This document shows positions 9,480 to 18,296 of a stretch of 64,000 nucleotides of DNA, piece by piece. Location: NCBI RefSeq assembly GCF_024807225.1, contig NZ_JANUCO010000001.1, positions 3,410,001-3,474,000 on the forward strand, written 5' to 3'. The DNA comes from Chryseobacterium ginsenosidimutans. GTDB lineage: Bacteria; Bacteroidota; Bacteroidia; Flavobacteriales; Weeksellaceae. The notes below the pieces were generated by a model. The model made no database searches. It was not told the origin of the DNA and was given only the letters and a program-made list of their open reading frames with translations. The number at the start of each line of letters is the position of its first letter. Positions within the stretch are counted from its first letter, which is position 1. The translations under genes were made by a program, and so were the position numbers.

Positions 9480-9863
9480 TTATTCCGCTTTACTAATTTC
9501 GCCGACATGTTGACCAAATTGTAATATGTAACCGTTGTTATCATAGATCGCAAACTCTCTCATTTCCCATTCGAAAGTCTCTATTTCGTAGCAGATTTTT
9601 GCCTTAGTTTTTAATTCTTCCCAAAGCGCATCAACATTTTCAACAGTAAAATAAAATGAACCTGTAAAACCAATTCCACTGAATTTCTCATGTGAGTTTG
9701 GTCTTGACAACATGATCTGTACCTCATCTTTTTTAAGAGAAGCCCATTGCCAATCGGCATTTTCGCCCAACAATGTAAAGCCGAGACATTTCGTATAAAA
9801 CCCAATCGTTTCTTCAAGATTTTCCGTCCATAAAACCGGACGAAGGAACGTAAATTTTGCCAT
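9480..9863 (-). CDS. VOC family (glyoxalase/bleomycin-resistance fold) protein
   Basis: A 127-residue protein with two beta-alpha-beta-beta-beta repeats. FLRPVLWTENLEETIGFYTKCLGFTL is split over the first repeat and YDNNGYILQFGQ closes the second, with a glutamate-type metal ligand region near its end. The family covers glyoxalases, dioxygenases and antibiotic-binding proteins, so the substrate is unknown. It is followed 12 bp after the upstream SRPBCC gene, so the two probably share a transcript. Confidence 0.8.
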   Translation of the reverse strand: MAKFTFLRPVLWTENLEETIGFYTKCLGFTLLGENADWQWASLKKDEVQIMLSRPNSHEKFSGIGFTGSFYFTVENVDALWEELKTKAKICYEIETFEWEMREFAIYDNNGYILQFGQHVGEISKAE

Positions 9864-9875
9864 CTTTTATTAAGC

Positions 9876-10304
9876 TTATTTATTTTCCAAATAAGGCTTC
9901 AGACTTTGCCCGATAATTCCGTTCCAGCCGTCTGTGAAAGATTTTTCAGAAAAATTTTCGCCCATATCTTTGAAATGATCAATATTATCGTGGGTCAGTT
10001 TCACCAACGTTTGTTCGCCTTCCGGATGGAGTTCCCAGGTTACCACTGTTTTTTCTTTTGAAAACTCAGGATAAAACCAAGTATGCTTCAATTTTTGATT
10101 CGGAACAACTTCTAAAATTTCCGCCCGATGATGATATTTTTTCTCTTCTCCGGGTTCGTAAAAATTAAATGTTTTTCCGGGTTCCAATTCAAAATCATAA
10201 ATATCAAAATACCATGATCTCATTTCGGTTTTGTCGGTTAATGCACTCCAAACCTCATGGATTGGTGCATTTACTTTGTGTTCTACTGTAATTGGATTGC
10301 TCAT
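9876..10304 (-). CDS. SRPBCC family protein (AHSA1-like)
   Basis: A 142-residue START-like/AHSA1 domain protein. The N-terminal VEHKVNAPIHEVWSALTD and the C-terminal FTDGWNGIIGQSLKPYLE match the activator-of-Hsp90-ATPase homologue family, a hydrophobic-cavity fold. Its function is not known; in flavobacteria it often sits beside VOC proteins as here. No signal peptide, so it is cytoplasmic. Confidence 0.82.
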   Translation of the reverse strand: MSNPITVEHKVNAPIHEVWSALTDKTEMRSWYFDIYDFELEPGKTFNFYEPGEEKKYHHRAEILEVVPNQKLKHTWFYPEFSKEKTVVTWELHPEGEQTLVKLTHDNIDHFKDMGENFSEKSFTDGWNGIIGQSLKPYLENK

Positions 10305-10377
10305 ATCTGGTGTTTTTTATAAGTTTAACAGATCTTAAACATTTAGTTATTAAAAATCCTGATTCTAATTTCCATTC

Positions 10378-10450
10378 AGTTTGTCACTCCGTAGGAATCT
10401 AAACTAAGATTTCTAATTACTTTGCTGAGATTCCTACGGGATGACAAACT
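10378..10450. repeat. 23-bp imperfect inverted repeat (hairpin)
   Basis: The arm at 10378-10400 and the arm at 10428-10450 are inverted copies with 2 mismatches in 23 positions (core GTAGGAATCT / AGATTCCTACGG), separated by 27 bp. It lies between two minus-strand genes and has no T-run. It looks like a dispersed palindromic repeat, not a plain terminator. Confidence 0.65.
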
Positions 10451-10506
10451 CAACGAATATTTTTTACTACTTTAAAATTAAAGGTAAAAAAATTTAAACA
10501 AACTTA

Positions 10507-12117
10507 TCAGTGCGCAAATCCTGTAATCTTCGCTTCATCAAAATCCAGTTGCATTTCGATTGTTCTCATCACATGATCGTCGAAAATTTTCTCACGTTTC
10601 ATTCGGTAAAGTTCATTTCTCTGCGCCTGAATAACCTGTCTCATAACATCTTTATTTTCATTCATCGCGGTCACATAATCTCCTGTTGAAGCCATACATT
10701 GTGCTTTATCTGCCATCATCATCATTTCGTTTTCCAACTTATGTTTCTGATGCTGAACAAGGCTGTTTCTTTCTGCCAAATCTGAGAAATCATTCTGCAA
10801 TTTATGCAAAGCGGTTTCTTTTAATTTTCTCATTAAAATCACTTCCTGTTTTTCTTCCGGAAGTTCGCTTCCCGCATCATTTATCTTTAATATTTTTAAA
10901 ATTGGAGCCAACAATAATCCTTGTCCAACCAACGTAATTAATATGATAACGAAAGTTACGAATAAAATAATATTTCGGTGCGGAAACGCATCTCCATTGG
11001 GTAAAAATGCAGGAATCGACAACGCTGCAGCCAGTGAAACAACACCTCTCATTGCTGCAAAACTAATGATAAACGGTTCTCGCCAATCGGGTTTCGGAAC
11101 TTTTAATCGTAATTCTTTTGAGCAAATTCTGGGGAAATACATTAAGGCATAACTGTACAAAATTCTTGTCCCGATAATCGCTCCGCCAATCACAACACTA
11201 TAGAAAATTCCTTCGGAAATGGTGTATTCTTTCATGGCTGCAATTACCATCGGCAACTCTAAACCAATTAAAATAAAGATAATGGTATTCATCAAAAATA
11301 TCAGAACGCTCCAAACATTTCCTGATTGAATTCTTGAGGTATGACTCAGATAACAATGAGAGTTATATGACATCAATAAACCTCCTGAAACCACCGCCAA
11401 TACTCCGGAAAAGTGAAAATGTTCCGCCGCAACGTACATGATGTAAGGAACAATTAAAGTGATAATCGTATCAATATTTGAATTGGAAGGAATAATCCTT
11501 AATAAAGCTCCAAATAAAAGCCCTGAACCAATCCCAACAGCAAGTCCGCCAATTGCCATGGTGAAAAAATCTTTTACCGCTTCACCGAAAATGAATTGCC
11601 CGGAAATCACAGCAGCTAAAGCAAATTTAAATACAATTAAACTCGATGCATCGTTGATTAAGCTCTCGCCTTCTAAAATTGTTGTGATCTTTTTTGGAAT
11701 TTTCAGGTGCTTCAACACAGAAGTTGCCGCCACTGCATCCGGTGGAGAATTCACGCCTCCCAACAGAAATCCCATCGCAACCGTTAATCCCGGAATGATG
11801 GATGATGAAAGGTAAGCAACAACAATTGAAGTTAAAAATACCAATCCGAAAGCCATGGAAAAAATCTGTTTTCTCCATTTGTGAAAATCCTGCCATGAGG
11901 TAAACCAAGCCGCTTCAAATAAAATCGGCGGAAGGAAAATTAAAAATACCAAATCGGGCTCTATTTCAATATGCGGCATTCCCGGGACAAGGCTTATCAA
12001 AAGACCTGCAATAACCAAAAATATGGGATATGCAACCTTCAATTTTTGCCCGATCATCACCAGTATCATTACAGACAAAAGTACTGCAATGGATATTATA
12101 ACGTAACTGTGAATCAT
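10507..12117 (-). CDS. Na+/H+ antiporter, CPA1 family
   Basis: A 536-residue inner-membrane cation/proton antiporter. About twelve hydrophobic segments fill residues 1-410. The CPA1 landmarks are present: NSPPDAVAATSVL, then LEGESLINDASSL, which holds the transport aspartate, and later FAAMRGVVSLAAALSIP. A cytosolic C-terminal tail of about 120 residues is rich in Lys, Glu and Met and probably helical. Likely role: sodium and pH homeostasis. It stands alone, with the bestrophin gene upstream on the same strand. Confidence 0.9.
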   Translation of the reverse strand: MIHSYVIISIAVLLSVMILVMIGQKLKVAYPIFLVIAGLLISLVPGMPHIEIEPDLVFLIFLPPILFEAAWFTSWQDFHKWRKQIFSMAFGLVFLTSIVVAYLSSSIIPGLTVAMGFLLGGVNSPPDAVAATSVLKHLKIPKKITTILEGESLINDASSLIVFKFALAAVISGQFIFGEAVKDFFTMAIGGLAVGIGSGLLFGALLRIIPSNSNIDTIITLIVPYIMYVAAEHFHFSGVLAVVSGGLLMSYNSHCYLSHTSRIQSGNVWSVLIFLMNTIIFILIGLELPMVIAAMKEYTISEGIFYSVVIGGAIIGTRILYSYALMYFPRICSKELRLKVPKPDWREPFIISFAAMRGVVSLAAALSIPAFLPNGDAFPHRNIILFVTFVIILITLVGQGLLLAPILKILKINDAGSELPEEKQEVILMRKLKETALHKLQNDFSDLAERNSLVQHQKHKLENEMMMMADKAQCMASTGDYVTAMNENKDVMRQVIQAQRNELYRMKREKIFDDHVMRTIEMQLDFDEAKITGFAH

Positions 12118-12226
12118 TTATCTTGAGGTTTTTAATGTTAAATTGTATTACTTTTTCAAATAATTTAATTTCAACAAAATGGTGTGTTTTTTATATCTCT
12201 AAGCTAATCAGATTCTTTCAGATTAT

Positions 12227-13231
12227 TTAAAGTACAATATTATTTTTTGGAGTAATTGCCGGCGGAAGATCAGTTTCATCCAACATATCTCTCATATCAA
12301 TCTCGATGGTGCGGCTTATTTGTGTGATCGGAACGTCATTCGGACTTCCTTCAAACGGATTCACGGAAGCCTCTCCTACACTATCCAATGTATGAAAACA
12401 CCACGTCACCAAAATAGAAAACGGAATATTGAACCATAATGTATAGCTTTCAAGGAACGTTCCTTCGCCGATTTTATCAAATTCTTTCAGCAATCCAAAA
12501 GGCACAAAAAAGATGAACAACAAAAGAAGATAAGTCGTAATCGATGAAAAATTTCTAGGGTAAGGAAAGTTTTTAATTCTTTCGGTTTTCCCCTGATTCT
12601 CCGTAAGCTTTACCAGTTGCTGATTGATCTGCGTCCATTGAAAATCATTGATTTCTCCGTTTGCATAAGCTTCTGACAATTCTTTGCTCTGAGAAGCCAT
12701 CAATTGTGTTGCTCTGTTTTTTTTGCTTAAAATATATTTCAGTTCGTCATCAGAAAGGTAACTTTTCAATTCGTCATCCAGCTTAAGAAGCTTTTCGCAA
12801 ATATCATACTTCCTTGCATATTCTTCGTACTGCGCGGTATTCATATTTTCCCAAGCTCTCGGCTCACGAAGCTGAAAACGAAGTGCGGTAAGCCACGCAT
12901 AATGGCGTTTGAACATCGTTTTTACCTTCTCAGAATTCTTTCGCGAAAGAGAATCTCTCAAGACATAACCAAAGCTACGGCTTTCATTAATGATCGCTCC
13001 GTAAATCTGTCTCGCTTCCCAAAGTCGGCTGTAACTCGCATTATTTTTGAACCCTACGATAAAAGCGACGGCTGTTCCCATAATAGCGATCGGCTGCCAC
13101 GGGAAGGATATAAATTTCCAGCCTAAATAATAAAGTACCGTTGGAATTGCAGATAATATTGTCAGGCAGAGAATGCTTCTCTTCGTCCAGACAATGAATT
13201 CTATTGCTTTAAATTTTTTTCCTGCGTGCAT
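12227..13231 (-). CDS. bestrophin family ion channel
   Basis: A 334-residue membrane protein of the bestrophin/UPF0187 family, an ion channel whose bacterial members can be cation-selective. Features: an N-terminal hydrophobic pair, the family motif region KNNASYSRLWEARQIYG near residues 62-78, a helical cytosolic middle, a second hydrophobic block around residues 235-285 and the C-terminal FEGSPNDVPI near residue 300, which matches the conserved DPFG/NDxP region. The AUG at 13231 is the only sensible start. Confidence 0.87.
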   Translation of the reverse strand: MHAGKKFKAIEFIVWTKRSILCLTILSAIPTVLYYLGWKFISFPWQPIAIMGTAVAFIVGFKNNASYSRLWEARQIYGAIINESRSFGYVLRDSLSRKNSEKVKTMFKRHYAWLTALRFQLREPRAWENMNTAQYEEYARKYDICEKLLKLDDELKSYLSDDELKYILSKKNRATQLMASQSKELSEAYANGEINDFQWTQINQQLVKLTENQGKTERIKNFPYPRNFSSITTYLLLLFIFFVPFGLLKEFDKIGEGTFLESYTLWFNIPFSILVTWCFHTLDSVGEASVNPFEGSPNDVPITQISRTIEIDMRDMLDETDLPPAITPKNNIVL

Positions 13232-13270
13232 GTGTGTTTATGGTTTTTAGTTTTTAAATTAAATTTTGTT

Positions 13271-13380
13271 ACTTGTTTAAACTTTTGTTTTGATGATAAA
13301 AGTTACAAAAAGAATAACACATTCGATATTTTTAAGATCATTATTAAACTCTAAATAAGAATACATTAGTTTTTAAAATC
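13271..13380. repeat. ~110-bp dispersed repeat, copy A
   Basis: This stretch, beginning ACTTGTTTAAACTTTTG and ending near ATACATTAGTTTTTAAAATC, matches 57050-57159 along its length with a few substitutions and short gaps, in the same orientation. The shared middle includes AAGAATAACACAT and ATTAAACTC/ATTGAACTA. It fills the spacer between the bestrophin and DUF2490 genes. Confidence 0.6.
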
Positions 13381-13387
13381 TTCATTT

Positions 13388-14062
13388 TTAATCTTTTGTA
13401 AACGGAATATTGTTATAAAAACCAATCTGAATTTGTCCACGATTCTTATTTTCCTGAATCTGATTCATGTAACCCGCTTCAATTCTCATATTTTTATTAA
13501 TTACGTATCCCAAAGCTCCATAGACTCTGTTTCTGTCGAAAACAGGACTGTCAAGATGCAGAAATATTTCGTTATAAGCCGAAGCATAGAGAGTTTTTGG
13601 CAACATTTCTTTATTCGTGATCGGAATATTAAATCCTAAAAGATATCTGAACCTCATCCTAAAATCATCCTGCAGAAAACGCTCTTCCAATCGGTAACGA
13701 TGCTGAATATTAAAACGTCCGAACTTTTGTTTTGTAATATATTGCTGGAAAATTCTGTGCTCTATATTCTCGGTTTTTTCACCGTTTACATAAGGTCGGC
13801 TCAGAATGAAACCATATCCCAACAAAATATTATTGTTGTTTTCGGTAAGATCATATCCAATTCCGGTACGAATTAAAAGCTGCTCCAGATCTCCGATTCC
13901 ATCAAAGTTTCTGTATTGAATTTCGTTGTGTAAGTTTAATTTTTTGCTAATTTTATTGTTCCCAAAATACATATACCAAGCTCCGAGATCATTTTTCTGT
14001 GCAAACGAAAATGTTGCCGTTAAAGAAAAAATAACCAAAGCCAACGACTTTAAAATCTTCAT
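13388..14062 (-). CDS. DUF2490 domain outer-membrane protein
   Basis: A 224-residue protein of the DUF2490 family, predicted outer-membrane beta-barrel of unknown role. The ATG at 14062 gives a clean signal peptide (MKILKSLALVIFSL...FAQ). The mature part opens with DLGAWYMYFGNNKIS, typical of the family, and the rest alternates aromatic and polar residues like barrel strands. An in-frame start at 14119 would add 19 residues with no signal character. Confidence 0.82.
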   Translation of the reverse strand: MKILKSLALVIFSLTATFSFAQKNDLGAWYMYFGNNKISKKLNLHNEIQYRNFDGIGDLEQLLIRTGIGYDLTENNNNILLGYGFILSRPYVNGEKTENIEHRIFQQYITKQKFGRFNIQHRYRLEERFLQDDFRMRFRYLLGFNIPITNKEMLPKTLYASAYNEIFLHLDSPVFDRNRVYGALGYVINKNMRIEAGYMNQIQENKNRGQIQIGFYNNIPFTKD

Positions 14063-14199
14063 AATTTTATTTTTAAACCTATATTTATCATTTCTATCTA
14101 TTGAATTAATAAAACTCAATTTGAATTATCAATAATAAGCAAAAAATATTTTTTATGAAAGTTTTATTTTTTGTTCAAATTTTCATTTAAAGTTTCTGT

Positions 14200-14595
14200 T
14201 TACAATGACGGAATTTGCTCTATTAAAATATCATTTCCTGCTGCATCAAAATAAGTACAGGTCATTTTATTTAAATCCATTTTCCAGCCTTCTACTCCAT
14301 TTTCTGCGCAGTCTTTACAAAAAGTTGGATAATCTGTTCCGCCTTGCTGATGGAGTTTTAATCTTGTTTTAAAATTATCGAGATTTAAATTTTCCGAAAT
14401 AGATAAAGTCTCGTATTTATTTCCAGTGTGGGCTGATTGGTTTTCTGCATCAAAATATTCTGTATTTCCATCTTTTACATACGCAGTGTAATGCGAAACT
14501 CCCAGATTTTTTATCGCTTGAATATACTTTGGAAAATCTGCACCACTTTTTACTTTCTGATGCTCTGCTTTGATTTCTTCAATTGTGAATTTCAT
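14200..14595 (-). CDS. DUF1398 family protein
   Basis: A 131-residue cytoplasmic protein of the DUF1398 family, function unknown. FTIEEIKAEHQKVKSGADFP opens the protein and GVSHYTAYVKDG, QGGTDYPTFCKDCAENGVEGW and YFDAAGNDI are family motifs. I use the ATG at 14595; the longer in-frame start at 14634 adds a lysine-rich stretch not seen in the family. Confidence 0.8.
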   Translation of the reverse strand: MKFTIEEIKAEHQKVKSGADFPKYIQAIKNLGVSHYTAYVKDGNTEYFDAENQSAHTGNKYETLSISENLNLDNFKTRLKLHQQGGTDYPTFCKDCAENGVEGWKMDLNKMTCTYFDAAGNDILIEQIPSL

Positions 14596-14690
14596 TTTTG
14601 TATTGGTATTTAGTTTGGTTTTTAATAATTTCAAATCTGCTCTCTAATTTCAAATTTAGAAATTTTTAGGATGTAAATATATCATAAATA

Positions 14691-14720
14691 AAAAACCGAC
14701 AGTAATCTGCCGGTTGGTTT
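14691..14720 (-). terminator. rho-independent terminator after the PhnB-like gene
   Basis: Read on the minus strand, AACCGGCAG and CTGTCGGTT pair around ATTA and are followed by a T-run. It lies 30 bp past the stop of the PhnB-like gene. Confidence 0.8.
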
Positions 14721-14750
14721 TAACTATATTTCGAATTCAAAATAGTATTC

Positions 14751-15200
14751 TTACGGATGCTGTTGCATTTTCGCAGGATCGTCGTAGTTTACCATCCAGT
14801 TGATTGCGAATTTATCTGTAAACATCCCGAAATAAGCTCCCCAGAAAGTATCTGCCATCGGCATCGTAACTTGTCCGCCGTCAGAAAGTCCGTTGAATAA
14901 TTTATCCGCTTCTTCTTTAGATTCTGCATTGATTGAGATTGAGAAATTATTTCCTTCTTTGTAATGAGTAGACCATTCTCCGCCTGTATCGCTGCCCATT
15001 AAAACGGTTTCTTTAGAAATAGGAAGAGAAACGTGCATGATTTTGTCTTTGTCTTCTTCAGGAGTTTCTTTACCTTCCATTGGAGGCATTTCCCCGAAAG
15101 TTCCGATGTAAGGATATTCTCCGCCGAAAACCGATTTGTAAAAATCAAATGCTTCTCTGCAATTTCCGTTAAATGTTAAATAAACGTTTACTGATGCCAT
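14751..15200 (-). CDS. VOC family protein (PhnB-like)
   Basis: A 149-residue PhnB-type VOC protein. VNVYLTFNGNCREAFDFYKSVFGG is the N-terminal repeat spread across two strands and a helix; SDGGQVTMPMADTFWGAYFGMFTDKFAINWMVN marks the C-terminal half. These proteins are often described as demethylubiquinone methyltransferase-like, but that label rests on weak similarity; no enzyme activity can be inferred. It ends at a strong terminator. Confidence 0.85.
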   Translation of the reverse strand: MASVNVYLTFNGNCREAFDFYKSVFGGEYPYIGTFGEMPPMEGKETPEEDKDKIMHVSLPISKETVLMGSDTGGEWSTHYKEGNNFSISINAESKEEADKLFNGLSDGGQVTMPMADTFWGAYFGMFTDKFAINWMVNYDDPAKMQQHP

Positions 15201-15251
15201 AACTGTGTTTCTTTTTTAGTTAGTATAATTTAGTCTTAATCTGTTTACAAT

Positions 15252-15795
15252 TTATTGCTTTTCAGACAGATCTTTCAACCTTGAAAGTCCTTTCTGATAA
15301 TCTTTTCCGATTGCACCTTCCATGTCCATAAACAGTTTCATAATGGTAAAAGGATAAGGAATCGTTGATGTGAATCCCCAAGTTGCTTTACTTCCGTTTC
15401 CTTCCGGAAACTACGGTTACATAAGCTTTAGCTTCACTTTTATAAGGTGTTAAAAAAACAATTTCGGTATCAATTCTTTTATTAGCTGCATCTACTTTTT
15501 TCACTTCCTGACAACCTTCTCCTGCTTCTTTTTTTGCACTTTTCCAGCAAACTTTTTCTCCCGGTTGTCCTGTTGTTCCAGTCCAGTCTTTTTTCATATT
15601 CGGATCAAGATCATTCCACGGACTCCATTGATCCATTGCTTTCAGAGTGTTGGTATTTTCCCAGACCTTTTCTACAGGAGCATTAATTGTAATCGATTTT
15701 TCGTATTTGCAGTCTCCCGAGATGAAAAATGCGACAACCATCCAAAGAATTAAAATCGATGCCAAAACAATGATGATCCACTTTAATATTTTCAT
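15252..15795 (-). CDS. SRPBCC family protein with N-terminal membrane helix, frame broken by one extra base
   Basis: A polyketide-cyclase/START-fold protein anchored by one N-terminal hydrophobic helix (residues 3-27). The uninterrupted frame stops early at VVSGRKRK. Dropping one base of the AAA at 15408-15410 (plus strand) gives VVPEGNGSKATWGFTS and then the expected C-terminal part (IPYPFTIMKLFMDMEGAIGKDYQKGL) to a stop at 15252, in all 180 residues, the normal length. NAPVEKVWENTN and QWSPWNDLDPNMK are the family's N-terminal motifs. Role unknown; it lies in a group of small VOC/SRPBCC genes. Confidence 0.8.
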
Positions 15796-15858
15796 ATTTA
15801 TATTTTTTTAGTAGTGTTAAACCGATATAAGTTTTGAGTATTTGATAGAAATGTATTC

Positions 15859-15891
15859 AAACCTAACAAGTTTTAAAAACCTGTTAGATTT
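15859..15891. repeat. short palindromic repeat
   Basis: AAACCTAACAAGTTTT and AAAACCTGTTAGATTT are near-perfect inverted arms with almost no loop. It sits in the spacer before the SRPBCC gene. It is of the dispersed AACCTAACAGGTTTT palindrome type seen in flavobacterial spacers, which is from memory. Confidence 0.5.
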
Positions 15892-15930
15892 AGTCTTATC
15901 TATTTCAATTTAACAATCTAATTTTTTAAA

Positions 15931-16302
15931 TTATCTGTGCTGATCTATCAAAATCATATTTCCATCGGGATCTTTCAGATAAATATGAGCCGGACCGGAA
16001 GTTGTTTCGTCGGTATCTTTCTCTAATGTTAATCCCTGTTCTTTTAATTTTTTCTGAATTTCACGAACGTCATCAAAATCTTCAAGATTCTGTGCATCCT
16101 GATCCCATCCCGGATTGAAAGTCAGCATATTTCCATCAAACATCGCCTGAAAAAGACCGATAATGTGATCGCCGTTTTTCATGATCAAATAATTATGCTC
16201 CGTATTTCCCGCCATCTGACTGAAACCTAATTTCTCATAAAAATCTTTAGACTTCTGAAGATCTTTTACACTTAAGCTGATTGAAAATGCACCTAATTTC
16301 AT
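15931..16302 (-). CDS. VOC family protein
   Basis: A 123-residue VOC protein. FSISLSVKDLQKSKDFYEKLGF is divided between strand one and helix one; the end PAHIYLKDPDGNMILIDQH is a standard glyoxalase-fold closing motif with the DPDGN turn. Its start overlaps the stop of the upstream membrane-protein gene by four bases (ATGA), so the two are translated together. Substrate unknown. Confidence 0.83.
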   Translation of the reverse strand: MKLGAFSISLSVKDLQKSKDFYEKLGFSQMAGNTEHNYLIMKNGDHIIGLFQAMFDGNMLTFNPGWDQDAQNLEDFDDVREIQKKLKEQGLTLEKDTDETTSGPAHIYLKDPDGNMILIDQHR

Positions 16303-16703
16303 ATTCTAGTTTTATTTAATGCTAATTTATATCCTACCAAAACCAATCCCCAAACCGCGATTCCGAGAACCCAGAACCAAATCGGAGTTGGTAACATAAT
16401 CAAATTGTAGATGGTGAAAACAGTAAAAATAGCTCCACAGCTTATTGCAGCAGTTGGTTTGCCATTATTAGCAATTTTCGTCGCAACAAAACCTGAAAGC
16501 AAAGCTCCCAAAGCGTAACCGAGGATCACTATAAATTTCCCCATGAATGGTAAATTTTCAACATACTGCTTAAAACCTTCCAGATCATCGGGTCTCAAAC
16601 CTGCCGGAAACGGATACAGAGAATGCCCCAATCTTTCCATCAGCCAAACTCCGATTGATCCTACAAGTATTCCGCCTATTACAGCTAAAATTCTTCTTAT
16701 CAT
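16299..16703 (-). CDS. small four-helix membrane protein
   Basis: A 134-residue integral membrane protein with about four hydrophobic segments (near residues 3-25, 55-80, 88-105, 110-128). Not recognised beyond a general resemblance to flavobacterial hypothetical membrane proteins of this size. It overlaps the following VOC gene by 4 bp and is 2 bp from the upstream secreted protein gene, so it is part of a compact operon. Confidence 0.65.
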   Translation of the reverse strand: MIRRILAVIGGILVGSIGVWLMERLGHSLYPFPAGLRPDDLEGFKQYVENLPFMGKFIVILGYALGALLSGFVATKIANNGKPTAAISCGAIFTVFTIYNLIMLPTPIWFWVLGIAVWGLVLVGYKLALNKTRI

Positions 16704-16705
16704 GG

Positions 16706-17176
16706 TTATTGATTTTTAATTCTGGTTTTAAAATCCAACGTTCCGTCGTAGCTTTTCCAGTCACCGATTAATTCGATGTATTGAGCTTCTACTTTTTCAT
16801 TTTTTTTGTCCCATTTAAAAGTATAAATGAATTTGCCTTTCAAAATGCCGGAATGTTTTCCTTTATTTTCTTCCGCCAATTCATATTCGCCAAAAACAAC
16901 CCCTTTTTTCTTGGCGTCTCTGTATTTGGTAATGGTAAAATTTCCTTCGAATTTGGAATAATTTTTATCAACTAAGGTATAACCGGAAACGAAATATTCC
17001 TGATCGTTTTTCTTATTTTGTTCAGAAATATTGATCTTCAGTTTAATTTCCTGATTTTTATTTCCGATCGTTCCTGTGTAAGCTTTGCTGTTATTCAGCC
17101 AAACATTTGAAATATTCGGCATTTGCGCGAAGGCAAAATTTGAAATGAGAATAAGGAATAATAAAAGTTTTTTCAT
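16706..17176 (-). CDS. secreted hypothetical protein, paralogue of the next upstream gene
   Basis: A 156-residue protein with signal peptide (KKLLLFLILISNFAFAQ), so it is exported. Not assigned to a family. The body is beta-rich with the phrases GKHSGILKGKFIYTF and GDWKSYDGTLDF. The same pattern occurs in the 175-residue upstream neighbour (GEHSGTFKGKFRI, GKWKNYSGNLDF), so the two are diverged tandem paralogues. Confidence 0.65.
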   Translation of the reverse strand: MKKLLLFLILISNFAFAQMPNISNVWLNNSKAYTGTIGNKNQEIKLKINISEQNKKNDQEYFVSGYTLVDKNYSKFEGNFTITKYRDAKKKGVVFGEYELAEENKGKHSGILKGKFIYTFKWDKKNEKVEAQYIELIGDWKSYDGTLDFKTRIKNQ

Positions 17177-17222
17177 TTTGTTTTTGGGTTTTGAACTTGT
17201 TTATGTTTTACTCTAAACAGGT

Positions 17223-17750
17223 TTATTTAAATATCACTTTAGAAATATCGGTTGGTGTAAAGTTTGCCCACCAAACATCAAAATCAAGATTTCCCGAATA
17301 GTTTTTCCATTTTCCTTTGAAAGTAATTGTTGAAAATTTTTGCACAATTTTTAAATCTTTATTGGCTTGAATTCTAAACTTACCTTTAAAAGTTCCCGAA
17401 TGTTCTCCCGATTTCTTTTCAATGAAATAAAAATCACCAAAAAGAAGCATTTGATCCGCTTCTCCTTTTACATCATATTTTTCATTAAAAATCATTTCTC
17501 CTAAAAATTCCGCTTGACTTCCGTCAACATCTGAAGATCCGGAAACCAAATAAACATTGGGCTTTTCAGGGTTTTTCACAATATTCCCTAACTTTAATTT
17601 AAAGACCGAATCTTTTAAAATAATTCCTTCAAAATACATTTGCTTATTTAAAACAATTTCACTGAAATCCTCATTTTTCAATGGAAATTCCTTCGTCTGT
17701 CCAAAAGAAAACGAATACGCAAAAACTAAAAATAATAGAATTTTTTTCAT
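17223..17750 (-). CDS. secreted hypothetical protein, paralogue of the next downstream gene
   Basis: A 175-residue exported protein with signal peptide MKKILLFLVFAYSFSFGQ from the ATG at 17750. The pattern SGEHSGTFKGKF then FKGKWKNYSGNLDF matches its downstream neighbour, suggesting a small beta-sandwich or lipocalin-like fold; that is inference. It lies 4 bp after the DUF1569 gene stop, so it is co-transcribed with it. Confidence 0.65.
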   Translation of the reverse strand: MKKILLFLVFAYSFSFGQTKEFPLKNEDFSEIVLNKQMYFEGIILKDSVFKLKLGNIVKNPEKPNVYLVSGSSDVDGSQAEFLGEMIFNEKYDVKGEADQMLLFGDFYFIEKKSGEHSGTFKGKFRIQANKDLKIVQKFSTITFKGKWKNYSGNLDFDVWWANFTPTDISKVIFK

Positions 17751-17754
17751 CAAA

Positions 17755-18210
17755 TTATACTCCGAATTGTGCCAAATGATGATTTAAATGTTTTGCAAAC
17801 ATATTATTCCATTCCTGAGATTTCAGTTGTCCGAAAGAAAAAGATTCTTTTCCGTCAAAAGCTGCCGTTCCCAACTGTTGTGTTTTTTGGATAAACCCAA
17901 TAAGTCTCTTTTTTTCCTCTTCAAAATCCTTTCTTTCTGAAACGATAAACTGAGGTGCAGTAGGTCCGTTTTGTGTATAAGATTTCTCACCTACCACTTT
18001 AGGTTTTACAAAAGATTTTAAAATAAATTTTGCAATTGCCCCCGGTTTTTTGTGTTTTTCCTGCTCGTAAACCATTTCGTAAGACACATTACAATGCGCC
18101 AACATTTGATCAACCATCATTTTTCCCCACAAACCTTTCGTTTCCGGTGTAAGATTATTTATCCTATCAATGTAATTCTGAGCATCTTTTGCATCAAAAA
18201 CGTTTTCCAT
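17755..18210 (-). CDS. DUF1569 (DinB-like) protein
   Basis: A 151-residue protein of the DUF1569 family, a DinB-like four-helix bundle. MMVDQMLAHCNVSYEMV carries a first histidine and the C-terminal NMFAKHLNHHLAQFGV carries the HxxHH cluster that would bind a metal. Function is unknown. It leads the minus-strand run of small genes down to the PhnB-like protein. Confidence 0.8.
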   Translation of the reverse strand: MENVFDAKDAQNYIDRINNLTPETKGLWGKMMVDQMLAHCNVSYEMVYEQEKHKKPGAIAKFILKSFVKPKVVGEKSYTQNGPTAPQFIVSERKDFEEEKKRLIGFIQKTQQLGTAAFDGKESFSFGQLKSQEWNNMFAKHLNHHLAQFGV

Positions 18211-18296
18211 AGTTTAATTAATTGTTAAAAAACAAATATATTAGTTTTTTGTTAATGTTTACTTTTTGATCTATAAGTAAATCCTCAATCTTTATC

